The notes beneath the pieces were generated by a model that searched no databases, had not been told where the DNA came from, and saw only the letters and a program-made list of their open reading frames with translations. From an uncultured Lachnospira sp. (GTDB taxonomy: Bacteria; Bacillota; Clostridia; Lachnospirales; Lachnospiraceae), in assembly GCA_947306285.1 (NCBI GenBank), contig CAMZGB010000060.1, positions 1 to 6,357 of the forward strand: 6,357 nucleotides of DNA, read 5' to 3'. Every line of letters begins with the position of its first letter. Position 1 is the first letter of the stretch. The translations under genes were made by a program, and so were the position numbers. Shown piece by piece: positions 1-4,941 of this stretch.

Positions 1-52
1 AAGACACCGCCCTTTCACGGCGGTAACAGGGGTTCAAATCCCCTTGGAGTCA
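1..52 (+). tRNA. tRNA-Glu (TTC), 5'-truncated by the window edge
   Basis: The window opens in the D-arm region. The anticodon stem CCGCC (7-11)/GGCGG (19-23) encloses the loop CTTTCAC with anticodon TTC at 14-16. The T-arm is 28-44 with loop TTCAAAT, the 3' acceptor strand is TGGAGTC (45-51) and the discriminator is A52. The 5' acceptor strand and most of the D-arm lie outside the window. CCA is not encoded after position 52, so it must be added by tRNA nucleotidyltransferase. It is probably the last gene of an upstream unit, because a terminator begins 3 nt later. Confidence 0.95.
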
Positions 53-54
53 TT

Positions 55-89
55 GGCATATTACTATTTAGTGATATGCCTTATTTTTT
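55..89 (+). terminator. Rho-independent terminator after tRNA-Glu
   Basis: A 10-bp stem, GGCATATTAC (55-64) with GTGATATGCC (71-80), has one G-U pair and a 6-nt loop TATTTA. The T-rich tract TTATTTTTT (81-89) follows. It starts 3 nt after the tRNA-Glu discriminator, so it should end the tRNA-Glu transcript and separate it from tRNA-Thr downstream. The stem is fairly AT-rich, so partial read-through is possible. Confidence 0.8.
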
Positions 90-117
90 AGGTTATGATG
101 AGTGGCTCAATTTGTGC

Positions 118-138
118 ATATTGACCGTAGGTCAATAT
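118..138 (+). repeat. Perfect 9-bp inverted repeat in the D-loop position of the tRNA-like element
   Basis: ATATTGACC (118-126) and GGTCAATAT (130-138) are perfect inverted repeats separated by GTA. They make up most of the 28-nt segment that interrupts the tRNA-Thr-like sequence. No T-tract follows, so this is not an intrinsic terminator. Confidence 0.85.
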
Positions 139-145
139 GAGGCAG

Positions 146-170
146 AGCAGTGCTGATGAAATCAGCTGCT
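146..170 (+). other. Bulged stem-loop homologous to the tRNA-Thr anticodon arm
   Basis: AGCAG (146-150) and CTGAT (153-157), separated by a TG bulge, pair with ATCAG (161-165) and CTGCT (166-170) around a 3-nt GAA loop. The inner part corresponds to the anticodon arm of the adjacent tRNA-Thr, extended downward and with its loop shortened from 7 to 3 nt. It cannot present a normal anticodon. Confidence 0.55.
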
Positions 171-186
171 CGTTCGTTCCTAACCT

Positions 187-259
187 GCCGACGTGGCTCA
201 ATTGGCAGAGCAGCTGATTTGTAATCAGCAGGTTAGCGGTTCAAGTCCGCTCGTCGGCT
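187..259 (+). tRNA. tRNA-Thr (TGT)
   Basis: A complete cloverleaf. The acceptor is GCCGACG (187-193) with CGTCGGC (252-258). The D-stem is GCTC/GAGC, and the anticodon stem GCTGA/TCAGC encloses loop TTTGTAA with anticodon TGT at 220-222. The T-loop is TTCAAGT and the discriminator is T259. CCA is not encoded. It is the first intact tRNA of a Thr-CAT-Val-Leu run. No convincing promoter lies in the 97 bp between it and the terminator at 55-89. Confidence 0.97.
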
Positions 260-266
260 CTAATAA

Positions 267-340
267 GGACCTGTAGCTCAGTTGGTTAGAGCAACCGGCT
301 CATAACCGGTTTGTCCGGGGTTCGAGTCCCTGCAGGTCCA
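267..340 (+). tRNA. tRNA with CAT anticodon (elongator Met, or Ile2)
   Basis: The acceptor is GGACCTG (267-273)/CAGGTCC (333-339), discriminator A340. Anticodon stem ACCGG/CCGGT encloses loop CTCATAA, with CAT at 301-303. The paired G1-C72 and the absence of three consecutive G-C pairs next to the anticodon loop exclude initiator tRNA. A CAT anticodon is shared by elongator Met and by Ile2, in which TilS converts C34 to lysidine. The GGACC-type acceptor resembles, from memory, some Ile2 tRNAs, so the amino acid is not certain. CCA is not encoded. The spacer from tRNA-Thr is 7 nt, consistent with co-transcription. Confidence 0.93.
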
Positions 341-348
341 CTCGAGAT

Positions 349-421
349 GGGATCTTAGCTCAGCTGGGAGAGCATCTGCCTTACAAGCAGAGGGTCACAG
401 GTTCGAGCCCTGTAGGTCCCA
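349..421 (+). tRNA. tRNA-Val (TAC)
   Basis: The acceptor is GGGATCT (349-355)/AGGTCCC (414-420), with one G-U pair. The D-stem is GCTC/GAGC. Anticodon stem TCTGC/GCAGA encloses loop CTTACAA with TAC at 382-384, and the T-loop is TTCGAGC. Discriminator A421 is also the first base of a 12-bp palindrome (421-432). CCA is not encoded. It lies 8 nt after the CAT tRNA in the same apparent unit. Confidence 0.97.
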
Positions 422-432
422 CTAGCGCTAGT
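421..432. repeat. 12-bp perfect palindrome at the tRNA-Val 3' end
   Basis: ACTAGCGCTAGT is self-complementary and begins on the tRNA-Val discriminator base. In RNA it could form a short hairpin in the Val-Leu spacer. In DNA it is a symmetrical site of the sort used by dimeric proteins. No second copy was noticed in the window. Confidence 0.7.
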
Positions 433-459
433 CGTGGGAGGCGCAATATAAATCCACGT

Positions 460-543
460 GCCGGCGTGGCGGAACTGGCAGACGCGCAGGACTTAAAATC
501 CTGTTGTGGCAACACAGTACCGGTTCGATTCCGGTCGCCGGCA
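460..543 (+). tRNA. tRNA-Leu (TAA)
   Basis: A class II tRNA of 84 nt with a long variable arm. The acceptor is GCCGGCG (460-466)/CGCCGGC (536-542), discriminator A543. Anticodon stem CAGGA/TCCTG encloses loop CTTAAAA with TAA at 494-496. The variable arm carries a GTG/CAC stem around GCAA, and the T-arm ACCGG/CCGGT is at 519-535. CCA is not encoded. It is last in the Thr-CAT-Val-Leu run. The 38-nt spacer before it is longer than the others. Confidence 0.97.
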
Positions 544-545
544 TT

Positions 546-577
546 AAAAGCATCCGAAATCGGGTGCTTTTATTTCT
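546..577 (+). terminator. Rho-independent terminator closing the first tRNA cluster
   Basis: An 11-bp stem pairs AAAAGCATCCG (546-556) with CGGGTGCTTTT (561-571), with one T-G pair and a 4-nt AAAT loop. A T-rich tail (568-577) follows. It starts 2 nt after tRNA-Leu. Its end lies only about 31 nt before the ATG of the secreted peptidase gene, leaving little room for a separate promoter. Confidence 0.88.
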
Positions 578-608
578 ATAACAATTGAATGGTATCTTAT
601 TTGAAGTT

Positions 609-1883
609 ATGAAAAGAGTAATTTGTTTAGTATTGAGTTTAATATTATTAGGATCGCTTGTGCCTTCGACGAAGACACAGGCCGCTTCGTCTGTCACAAT
701 AACTAGTATTAAAAATACAAAGACTGGAATTCAAATAAAATGGACAAATACAAAGAAGGCCAGCGGTTATAGCATTCTTAGAAGTGAGGATGGCGAGCCC
801 TTTGAAGAATACGATATTACTAGAAACAAGAATTATACTGATCCAAATGTAGAGACTGGGGTAGTGTATCAGTATATCGTTCGTCCATATAAAATTAAGA
901 ATTACAAGAAGAAGTATCAGGCAAAAAGTGCGTCATCTATGCAAGTGATAGCTGTTCCAGCTGCTGTTAAGTCAGTAATACATCACGCATATACAGACAG
1001 AGTTGTAATTACATGGGTTAAAAATCCGGATGCTTCAGCATATATGATTTATCGTTCAACTGATAAAGTGAATTGGGAAAAGATAGATAAAGTATCATAT
1101 TCCGATAGTTCGTATGAGGATAAGGATATAGTGTCTGGAAAAGAGTATTTTTACAAAGTTCAGGAGCTTAAATTTATTGATGGAGTAACTTACTATGGAA
1201 TAAAGTCGGATGCATCTACATCTTATGATGATCCTATGAATTTAAGTAAGAAAAATAAAATCAATATAAATGTTTCAAAACTTCATCCTTACTTACAACT
1301 TAAACTAAAACAGGCTTTGAAGAAGTGTAACAAAAAAGGTCTTTATTTGATTATTACTGAAGGTTTTAGGTCAAAGAAATACCAAGATTCTTTGTATGCA
1401 CAAGGACGTACGAAGCCAGGAAATATTGTGACTTATGCCAAAGGCAAGAGTTATTCGTCGCAGCATCAGTGGGGAGTTGCTTTTGATATCGCAATAAATG
1501 GATCAAAGAAAAAGATGTATAATGTAAACCTTTTGGCGAAGGCTGCTAAGATAATTAAGACCACGGGACTCGCTTGGGGTGGAGACTGGAATGGTTTCAG
1601 CGATATGCCACATTTTTACTTAAAGACTTGGGGCGATACACCTTCGAAGTTGAAGAGGACTTACAAAACACCTGGAAAGTTTAAAAAATATTGGTATAGA
1701 TACACAAAGAGTGCGACTACATTGTATGCGAGCACTAATCTAAAATATGGAGCATCTCTTACAAAGATTCCAAAGGGTGCTAAGGTAACAGTGTACTATT
1801 ATAAGTCATTGGGATATTCAAAAGTAGTATACAATGGCTATACTGGTTACATTTATACAAATAGTTTTAAGAAAGTAAAGTAG
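609..1883 (+). CDS. Secreted M15-family peptidoglycan peptidase with two FN3-like modules and SH3-like C-terminus
   Basis: Predicted to be exported and to cleave peptide bonds in peptidoglycan stem peptides (D,D-carboxypeptidase VanY-like, or L-Ala-D-Glu endopeptidase like phage endolysins). Numbered from ATG 609 (424 aa): signal peptide about 1-25 (MKR then a hydrophobic stretch, cleavage near TQA). Two beta-rich FN3-like modules follow at about 28-115 and 117-205. The M15 domain is about 224-342 and the SH3-like domain about 364-424. The M15 signature is complete: GFRS (252-255), SQHQWGVAFD giving zinc ligands His286 and Asp293, WGGDW (323-327), and SDMPHF giving catalytic Asp332 and zinc ligand His335. 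The SH3-like tail probably binds cell wall. ATG 609 was chosen because it gives a canonical signal peptide. TTG 585 would add eight residues. Neither has a good Shine-Dalgarno. No promoter is obvious. D,D- versus L,D-specificity cannot be decided from sequence. Confidence 0.9.
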   Translation: MKRVICLVLSLILLGSLVPSTKTQAASSVTITSIKNTKTGIQIKWTNTKKASGYSILRSEDGEPFEEYDITRNKNYTDPNVETGVVYQYIVRPYKIKNYKKKYQAKSASSMQVIAVPAAVKSVIHHAYTDRVVITWVKNPDASAYMIYRSTDKVNWEKIDKVSYSDSSYEDKDIVSGKEYFYKVQELKFIDGVTYYGIKSDASTSYDDPMNLSKKNKININVSKLHPYLQLKLKQALKKCNKKGLYLIITEGFRSKKYQDSLYAQGRTKPGNIVTYAKGKSYSSQHQWGVAFDIAINGSKKKMYNVNLLAKAAKIIKTTGLAWGGDWNGFSDMPHFYLKTWGDTPSKLKRTYKTPGKFKKYWYRYTKSATTLYASTNLKYGASLTKIPKGAKVTVYYYKSLGYSKVVYNGYTGYIYTNSFKKVK

Positions 1884-1905
1884 GCTATATGCACTACATA
1901 ATAAA

Positions 1906-1934
1906 TTGACATAAACACTGTGGTGGTGTAAAAT
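1906..1934 (+). promoter_or_regulatory. Sigma-A type promoter of tRNA-Arg(ACG)
   Basis: A perfect -35 TTGACA (1906-1911), a 17-nt spacer and the -10 TAAAAT (1929-1934). Transcription should begin near 1941, giving a leader of about 19 nt before tRNA-Arg at 1960. A dyad, GGTGT (1925-1929) and ACACC (1937-1941), brackets the -10 element. Confidence 0.85.
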
Positions 1935-1959
1935 AAACACCGTCGCATTTGCGAAACTT

Positions 1960-2033
1960 GTGCATGTAGCTCAGCTGGATAGAGCGTCTGGCTACGGACC
2001 AGAAGGTCGAGGGTTCGAATCCTTTCATGCACG
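1960..2033 (+). tRNA. tRNA-Arg (ACG)
   Basis: The acceptor GTGCATG (1960-1966) pairs perfectly with CATGCAC (2026-2032), discriminator G2033. The D-stem is GCTC/GAGC. Anticodon stem TCTGG/CCAGA encloses loop CTACGGA with ACG at 1994-1996. The T-stem GAGGG/CCTTT contains two G-U pairs. A34 is expected to be deaminated to inosine by TadA so that CGU, CGC and CGA are read. CCA is not encoded. It is a single-gene unit with its own promoter and terminator, although read-through from the upstream peptidase gene is possible because no terminator was seen between them. Confidence 0.97.
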
Positions 2034-2035
2034 CT

Positions 2036-2062
2036 AGAGACGATTTGTATCGTCTCTTTTTT
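2036..2062 (+). terminator. Rho-independent terminator after tRNA-Arg(ACG)
   Basis: A perfect 9-bp stem, AGAGACGAT (2036-2044) with ATCGTCTCT (2049-2057), has a 4-nt TTGT loop and runs into six T residues (2057-2062). It begins 2 nt after tRNA-Arg. Its loop and 3' arm overlap the likely -35 region of the next operon. Confidence 0.92.
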
Positions 2063-2072
2063 CTGTTATAAT
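2045..2072 (+). promoter_or_regulatory. Extended -10 promoter of the methyltransferase-protease-rdgB-phosphoesterase operon
   Basis: A consensus TATAAT (2067-2072) is preceded by TG one base upstream (2064-2065), an extended -10. The only -35-like sequence is TTGTAT (2045-2050, 16-nt spacer), which lies in the loop and 3' arm of the tRNA-Arg terminator. The extended -10 would compensate for a weak -35. Transcription would begin near 2079, giving a short leader of about 15 nt before ATG 2094. Confidence 0.65.
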
Positions 2073-2093
2073 ACTCATTGTGAGAGTGGAGAA

Positions 2094-3245
2094 ATGAGAG
2101 AATTAACACTGATGGCTCCTTGCCATTTTGGCGTGGAAGCAGTATTAAAACGAGAAATAATTGACCTGGGATACGAGATTGAGCAGGTTGAGGATGGCCG
2201 TGTGACCTTTAAAGGGGACGCATTGGCTGTTTGTCGTGCAAACATTAACTTAAGAACTGCTGAGAGGGTTATGATTGTTGTGTCTAGATTTAAGGCAACA
2301 ACATATGACGAGCTTTTCGAAGGTATTAAAGCATTAGATTGGGATGAATTTATTCCAAAGAATGGAAAGTTTTGGGTTAAAAAAGCTAGTTCAGTTAAGA
2401 GCCAATTGTTTAGTCCATCAGATATTCAGAGTATTGTTAAGAAGGCAATAGTAGAGAATTTAAAACAAAAGTATCATGTTGATTGGTTCGACGAAGACGG
2501 TGATGAGTATCCAATCAGAGTTTTCCTATATAAAGATGAAGTGATAGTGGCACTCGATACATCGGGCGAGTCGCTTCACAAACGTGGCTATAGAAAAAAC
2601 ACAGCAAAGGCTCCAATATCTGAGACCTTGGCGGCAGCGCTCATTATGCTAACACCGTGGAGAGAGGATAGGATTTTAGTTGATCCATTCTGCGGTTGTG
2701 GAACATTTCCTATTGAGGCGGCCTTAATTGCAGCAAATATAGCTCCAGGATTGGAAAGAGAATTCACTGCGGAAAAATGGACAAACATTATTGATAAGAA
2801 GTGTTGGTACGAGGCAGTGAATGAAGCAAATGAGAAGGTAAACTTGGATGTGGAAACTGACATTCAGGGATATGACATAGATAAAGAAGCAATTGAGATG
2901 TGCAGAAAGAATGCGCATTTGGCAGGCGTCGAAGACTTGATTCATTTTCAAGTACGAGATGTGGGGGATTTAAGTCATCCGAAAAAGTACGGCTTTATTA
3001 TTACGAATCCACCTTACGGAGAGAGGCTTGAAGACAGAGAGCAGATAAAAGTTTTGTATGAAAAACTTGGTAGACAATATAAACAGCTAGATAGTTGGTC
3101 AGCTTTTGTGATTACTTCGTACGAGGACGCGCCGAAGGATATGGGAGTTAAGCCAACCAAGAATAGAAAGATTTATAACGGAATGATAAAGACTTACTTT
3201 TATCAATTCCTAGGGCCAAAGCCACCTAAAAGGAAAAAAGACTAG
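2094..3245 (+). CDS. THUMP-domain class I SAM-dependent RNA methyltransferase (RlmL/YpsC family)
   Basis: Predicted cytoplasmic methyltransferase acting on 23S rRNA. The family includes the RlmL module that makes m2G in E. coli and B. subtilis YpsC, but the exact target nucleotide here is inferred only. An N-terminal ferredoxin-like/THUMP region occupies about 1-155. The family motif LHKRGYR is at 161-167. The Rossmann methyltransferase domain follows, with SAM-binding DPFCGCGT (197-204), GYDID (259-263) and catalytic NPPYGER (305-311). The length of 383 aa is normal for the stand-alone Gram-positive form; the gammaproteobacterial RlmK fusion is absent. ATG 2094 fits the conserved N-terminus (MRELTLMAPC, then FGVEAVLKRE) and has purine-rich GAGAGTGGAG at 2082-2091. 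It is the first gene of a four-gene operon. Older annotations may call it an N6-adenine DNA methylase because of NPPY. Confidence 0.93.
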   Translation: MRELTLMAPCHFGVEAVLKREIIDLGYEIEQVEDGRVTFKGDALAVCRANINLRTAERVMIVVSRFKATTYDELFEGIKALDWDEFIPKNGKFWVKKASSVKSQLFSPSDIQSIVKKAIVENLKQKYHVDWFDEDGDEYPIRVFLYKDEVIVALDTSGESLHKRGYRKNTAKAPISETLAAALIMLTPWREDRILVDPFCGCGTFPIEAALIAANIAPGLEREFTAEKWTNIIDKKCWYEAVNEANEKVNLDVETDIQGYDIDKEAIEMCRKNAHLAGVEDLIHFQVRDVGDLSHPKKYGFIITNPPYGERLEDREQIKVLYEKLGRQYKQLDSWSAFVITSYEDAPKDMGVKPTKNRKIYNGMIKTYFYQFLGPKPPKRKKD

Positions 3246-3248
3246 GAG
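3244..3248 (+). promoter_or_regulatory. Ribosome binding site overlapping the methyltransferase stop codon
   Basis: AGGAG, with 5 nt to ATG 3254, shares its first two bases with the TAG stop (3243-3245) of the methyltransferase gene. This fixes the protease start and suggests translational coupling of the two genes. Confidence 0.8.
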
Positions 3249-3253
3249 AACTA

Positions 3254-4939
3254 ATGAAGTATAGAAATACTAAGTTAATAACAACATTAATAGTTCTATG
3301 TATAATCGCATTTGCGGTTGCTTTTGGCTTGGTCACTTATCAGACAGTTGATCAGGGCAATGCAAAGATTGAATCAGATGCTGACTTTGCAAAGATTAAG
3401 GCAGAGTCTATAAATCAGAAGGGCATTATTGTAATTGTAAACAAAAAGAGAGTTTATCCTAGCAAGGGTAAGTTTTTTATGAGCCCTAAAATGAATTTGA
3501 TGATTCCTACAGAAGTGGTTGAGAAAAACTTGAATTGTGCTTGTCTTAAATATAAAGGAAAAACTGTCGTTGTAATTAAAGGCAATACTAAAGCTATTCT
3601 TAAGGAAGGCTCTAGCAAAGTCAAAATTAATGGTAGCGATTATACAATAAAAGAAAAAGTTATAAAGAAGGATGGGGTAATTTATATTCCTTCAAGTCTT
3701 TTTGAAAATTACTTGGGATTTGCATACAAGTGGGAGAATGAAACGAACACTGCCACACTTACAGACACGGCATTAGGAAATGCACTTCCAACTAGATATA
3801 ATTATGGAGAAGAAGGTAGGCTTCCTAAAGTTCAAGACCAAGGTCAGAGCACAACGTGTTGGGCATATGCAACACTTTCGGCCATTGAGTCATCTTTGCT
3901 TCCAAACGAGAAGTATGAGTTTTCGAGAAAACATTTGATTGATTATAGTGCAAAGTACAGTGACATTAAAAATGGAGGAGACTATTCATTCTCAATGGCA
4001 TATTTGACATCTTGGAATGGTCCGGTTTCCGACAATGCAAATGGTTATGGAAAGATAAAGAAGCATATTCAGTCTGCTCAAATTCTTACACCAAAAGATC
4101 AAGAAGAAATGAAACGAATGGTATTTAAATATGGTGGAGTGGAAACATCTATTTATTTGCAACGTTCAGTTTCGGTCGATGGGTCTCCATATTACAACTC
4201 AAAAACGGCATCATATGCTTACCGTGGTGATAGCAAAGCAAATCACGACGTTGTTGTTGTGGGGTGGGATGACAATTATCCAAAGGAGAATTTCCCAATA
4301 AGAGTGAAGAGAGATGGAGCATTTATCTGTCTAAATAGTTGGGGCAAGGATTTCGGCCAGGATGGATTGTTCTACGTATCATACGACAGTGTTGCCTTCG
4401 GCGAAGTAAGTGTTTGCTACACTCAAATAGAAGATGTGGATAATTACGATAATATTTACCAGAGCGATTTGTTTGGCTGGACAGCGACAATGGGTTATAA
4501 AGACAAGACTAATGTGTATTTTGCTAATAACTTTAAGGCTAAGAATGATGAGAAGATAAAAGCTGTCGGATTTTATGCAACAGAGGAGAAAACAGATTAC
4601 GAAGTATTTGTTTGCGAAAACTATACGGGAGTTAATTCTTTGAATTCAAGAACGCATGTGGCAGCAAGCACTTCAGTTGAAAATAAAGGCTTCTATACTC
4701 TTAATCTTGATAAGGGTTATGATGTCGAAAAAGGCAAAAAGTTTAGTATAATAGTAAAAGCACACAACAAAGAAAAGAGTTTGAAATTAGTGCCGGTAGA
4801 GGCTACAAGAAAATCAATGAAGAAAAAGGTTGATTTAAAAGATGGAGAAGGATTTATTAGTCCTGACGGGAAAAACTGGGGTTCAGTTGAAAAGCAGAAG
4901 TGTAATGTTTGTTTAAAAGCATATACAGATAAGAGGTAA
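3254..4939 (+). CDS. Membrane-anchored C1 (papain-family) cysteine protease with lectin-like domain
   Basis: Predicted extracytoplasmic cysteine protease of 561 aa. The short basic N-terminus is followed by one hydrophobic segment (about 8-28) that acts as signal anchor or signal peptide; there is no clear lipobox. Residues about 57-170 resemble the copper-amine-oxidase N-terminal-like module of clostridial surface proteins, in the propeptide position. The C1 domain spans about 178-395 with oxyanion Gln196, nucleophile Cys202 (TTCWAYA), His331 (NHDVVVVGW) and Asn361 (NSWG). Papain's Cys22, which forms a conserved disulfide, is replaced by Ser199. Residues about 400-515 resemble the lectin-like domain that follows the C1 domain in proteins such as C. 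difficile Cwp84. The C-terminus has a CxxC pair (550, 553). No cell-wall-binding repeats or LPXTG are present. It lies 8 nt after the methyltransferase gene and 2 nt before rdgB. Substrate unknown; surface protein maturation or nutrient proteolysis are both possible. Confidence 0.88.
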   Translation: MKYRNTKLITTLIVLCIIAFAVAFGLVTYQTVDQGNAKIESDADFAKIKAESINQKGIIVIVNKKRVYPSKGKFFMSPKMNLMIPTEVVEKNLNCACLKYKGKTVVVIKGNTKAILKEGSSKVKINGSDYTIKEKVIKKDGVIYIPSSLFENYLGFAYKWENETNTATLTDTALGNALPTRYNYGEEGRLPKVQDQGQSTTCWAYATLSAIESSLLPNEKYEFSRKHLIDYSAKYSDIKNGGDYSFSMAYLTSWNGPVSDNANGYGKIKKHIQSAQILTPKDQEEMKRMVFKYGGVETSIYLQRSVSVDGSPYYNSKTASYAYRGDSKANHDVVVVGWDDNYPKENFPIRVKRDGAFICLNSWGKDFGQDGLFYVSYDSVAFGEVSVCYTQIEDVDNYDNIYQSDLFGWTATMGYKDKTNVYFANNFKAKNDEKIKAVGFYATEEKTDYEVFVCENYTGVNSLNSRTHVAASTSVENKGFYTLNLDKGYDVEKGKKFSIIVKAHNKEKSLKLVPVEATRKSMKKKVDLKDGEGFISPDGKNWGSVEKQKCNVCLKAYTDKR

Positions 4940-4941
4940 TT

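Larger units (their letters stand above)
90..186 (+). pseudogene. Degenerate tRNA-Thr-like element interrupted by a hairpin
   Basis: This stretch lies immediately upstream of functional tRNA-Thr and resembles it in pieces. Positions 102-112 equal tRNA-Thr 193-203, and 141-150 equal tRNA-Thr 204-213. These two blocks are contiguous in the real tRNA but are split here by 28 extra bases (113-140) at the D-loop. CTGAT (153-157) and ATCAGC (161-166) match the anticodon stem, but the loop is reduced to GAA and a TG pair is inserted at 151-152. No T-arm is recognisable. AGGTTA (90-95) can pair with TAACCT (181-186), closing a three-way junction with hairpins at 118-138 and 146-170. It may be a decayed tandem copy of tRNA-Thr or a structured leader RNA built from one. 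It is not a working tRNA. Confidence 0.6.

Noticed and set aside
90..186. T-box riboswitch upstream of tRNA-Thr
   Set aside because: No T-box consensus (AGGGTGGNACCGCG) and no downstream antiterminator/terminator pair are present; the similarity is to the tRNA itself.
447..452. TATAAA as a -10 box for tRNA-Leu
   Set aside because: No -35-like hexamer lies 16-18 nt upstream, where the tRNA-Val palindrome is found; co-transcription with tRNA-Val is simpler.
428..697. Minus-strand ORF of 89 codons across tRNA-Leu and the start of the peptidase gene
   Set aside because: It is the antisense translation of a tRNA gene; peptides like ATGIEPVL are a known artefact of tRNA loci. It also overlaps a real CDS and a terminator.
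1894..2109. Minus-strand ORF of 71 codons across tRNA-Arg(ACG)
   Set aside because: It is antisense to the tRNA, its promoter and its terminator, with typical tRNA-antisense peptide sequence (GFEPSTFWSVARRS).
2588..2951. Two overlapping minus-strand ORFs inside the methyltransferase gene
   Set aside because: They are shadows of a well-conserved plus-strand gene, with no ribosome site or recognisable domain.
4747..4752. TATAAT inside the protease gene as an internal promoter for rdgB
   Set aside because: No -35 match lies at 16-18 nt upstream, and such hexamers are expected by chance in AT-rich coding sequence.
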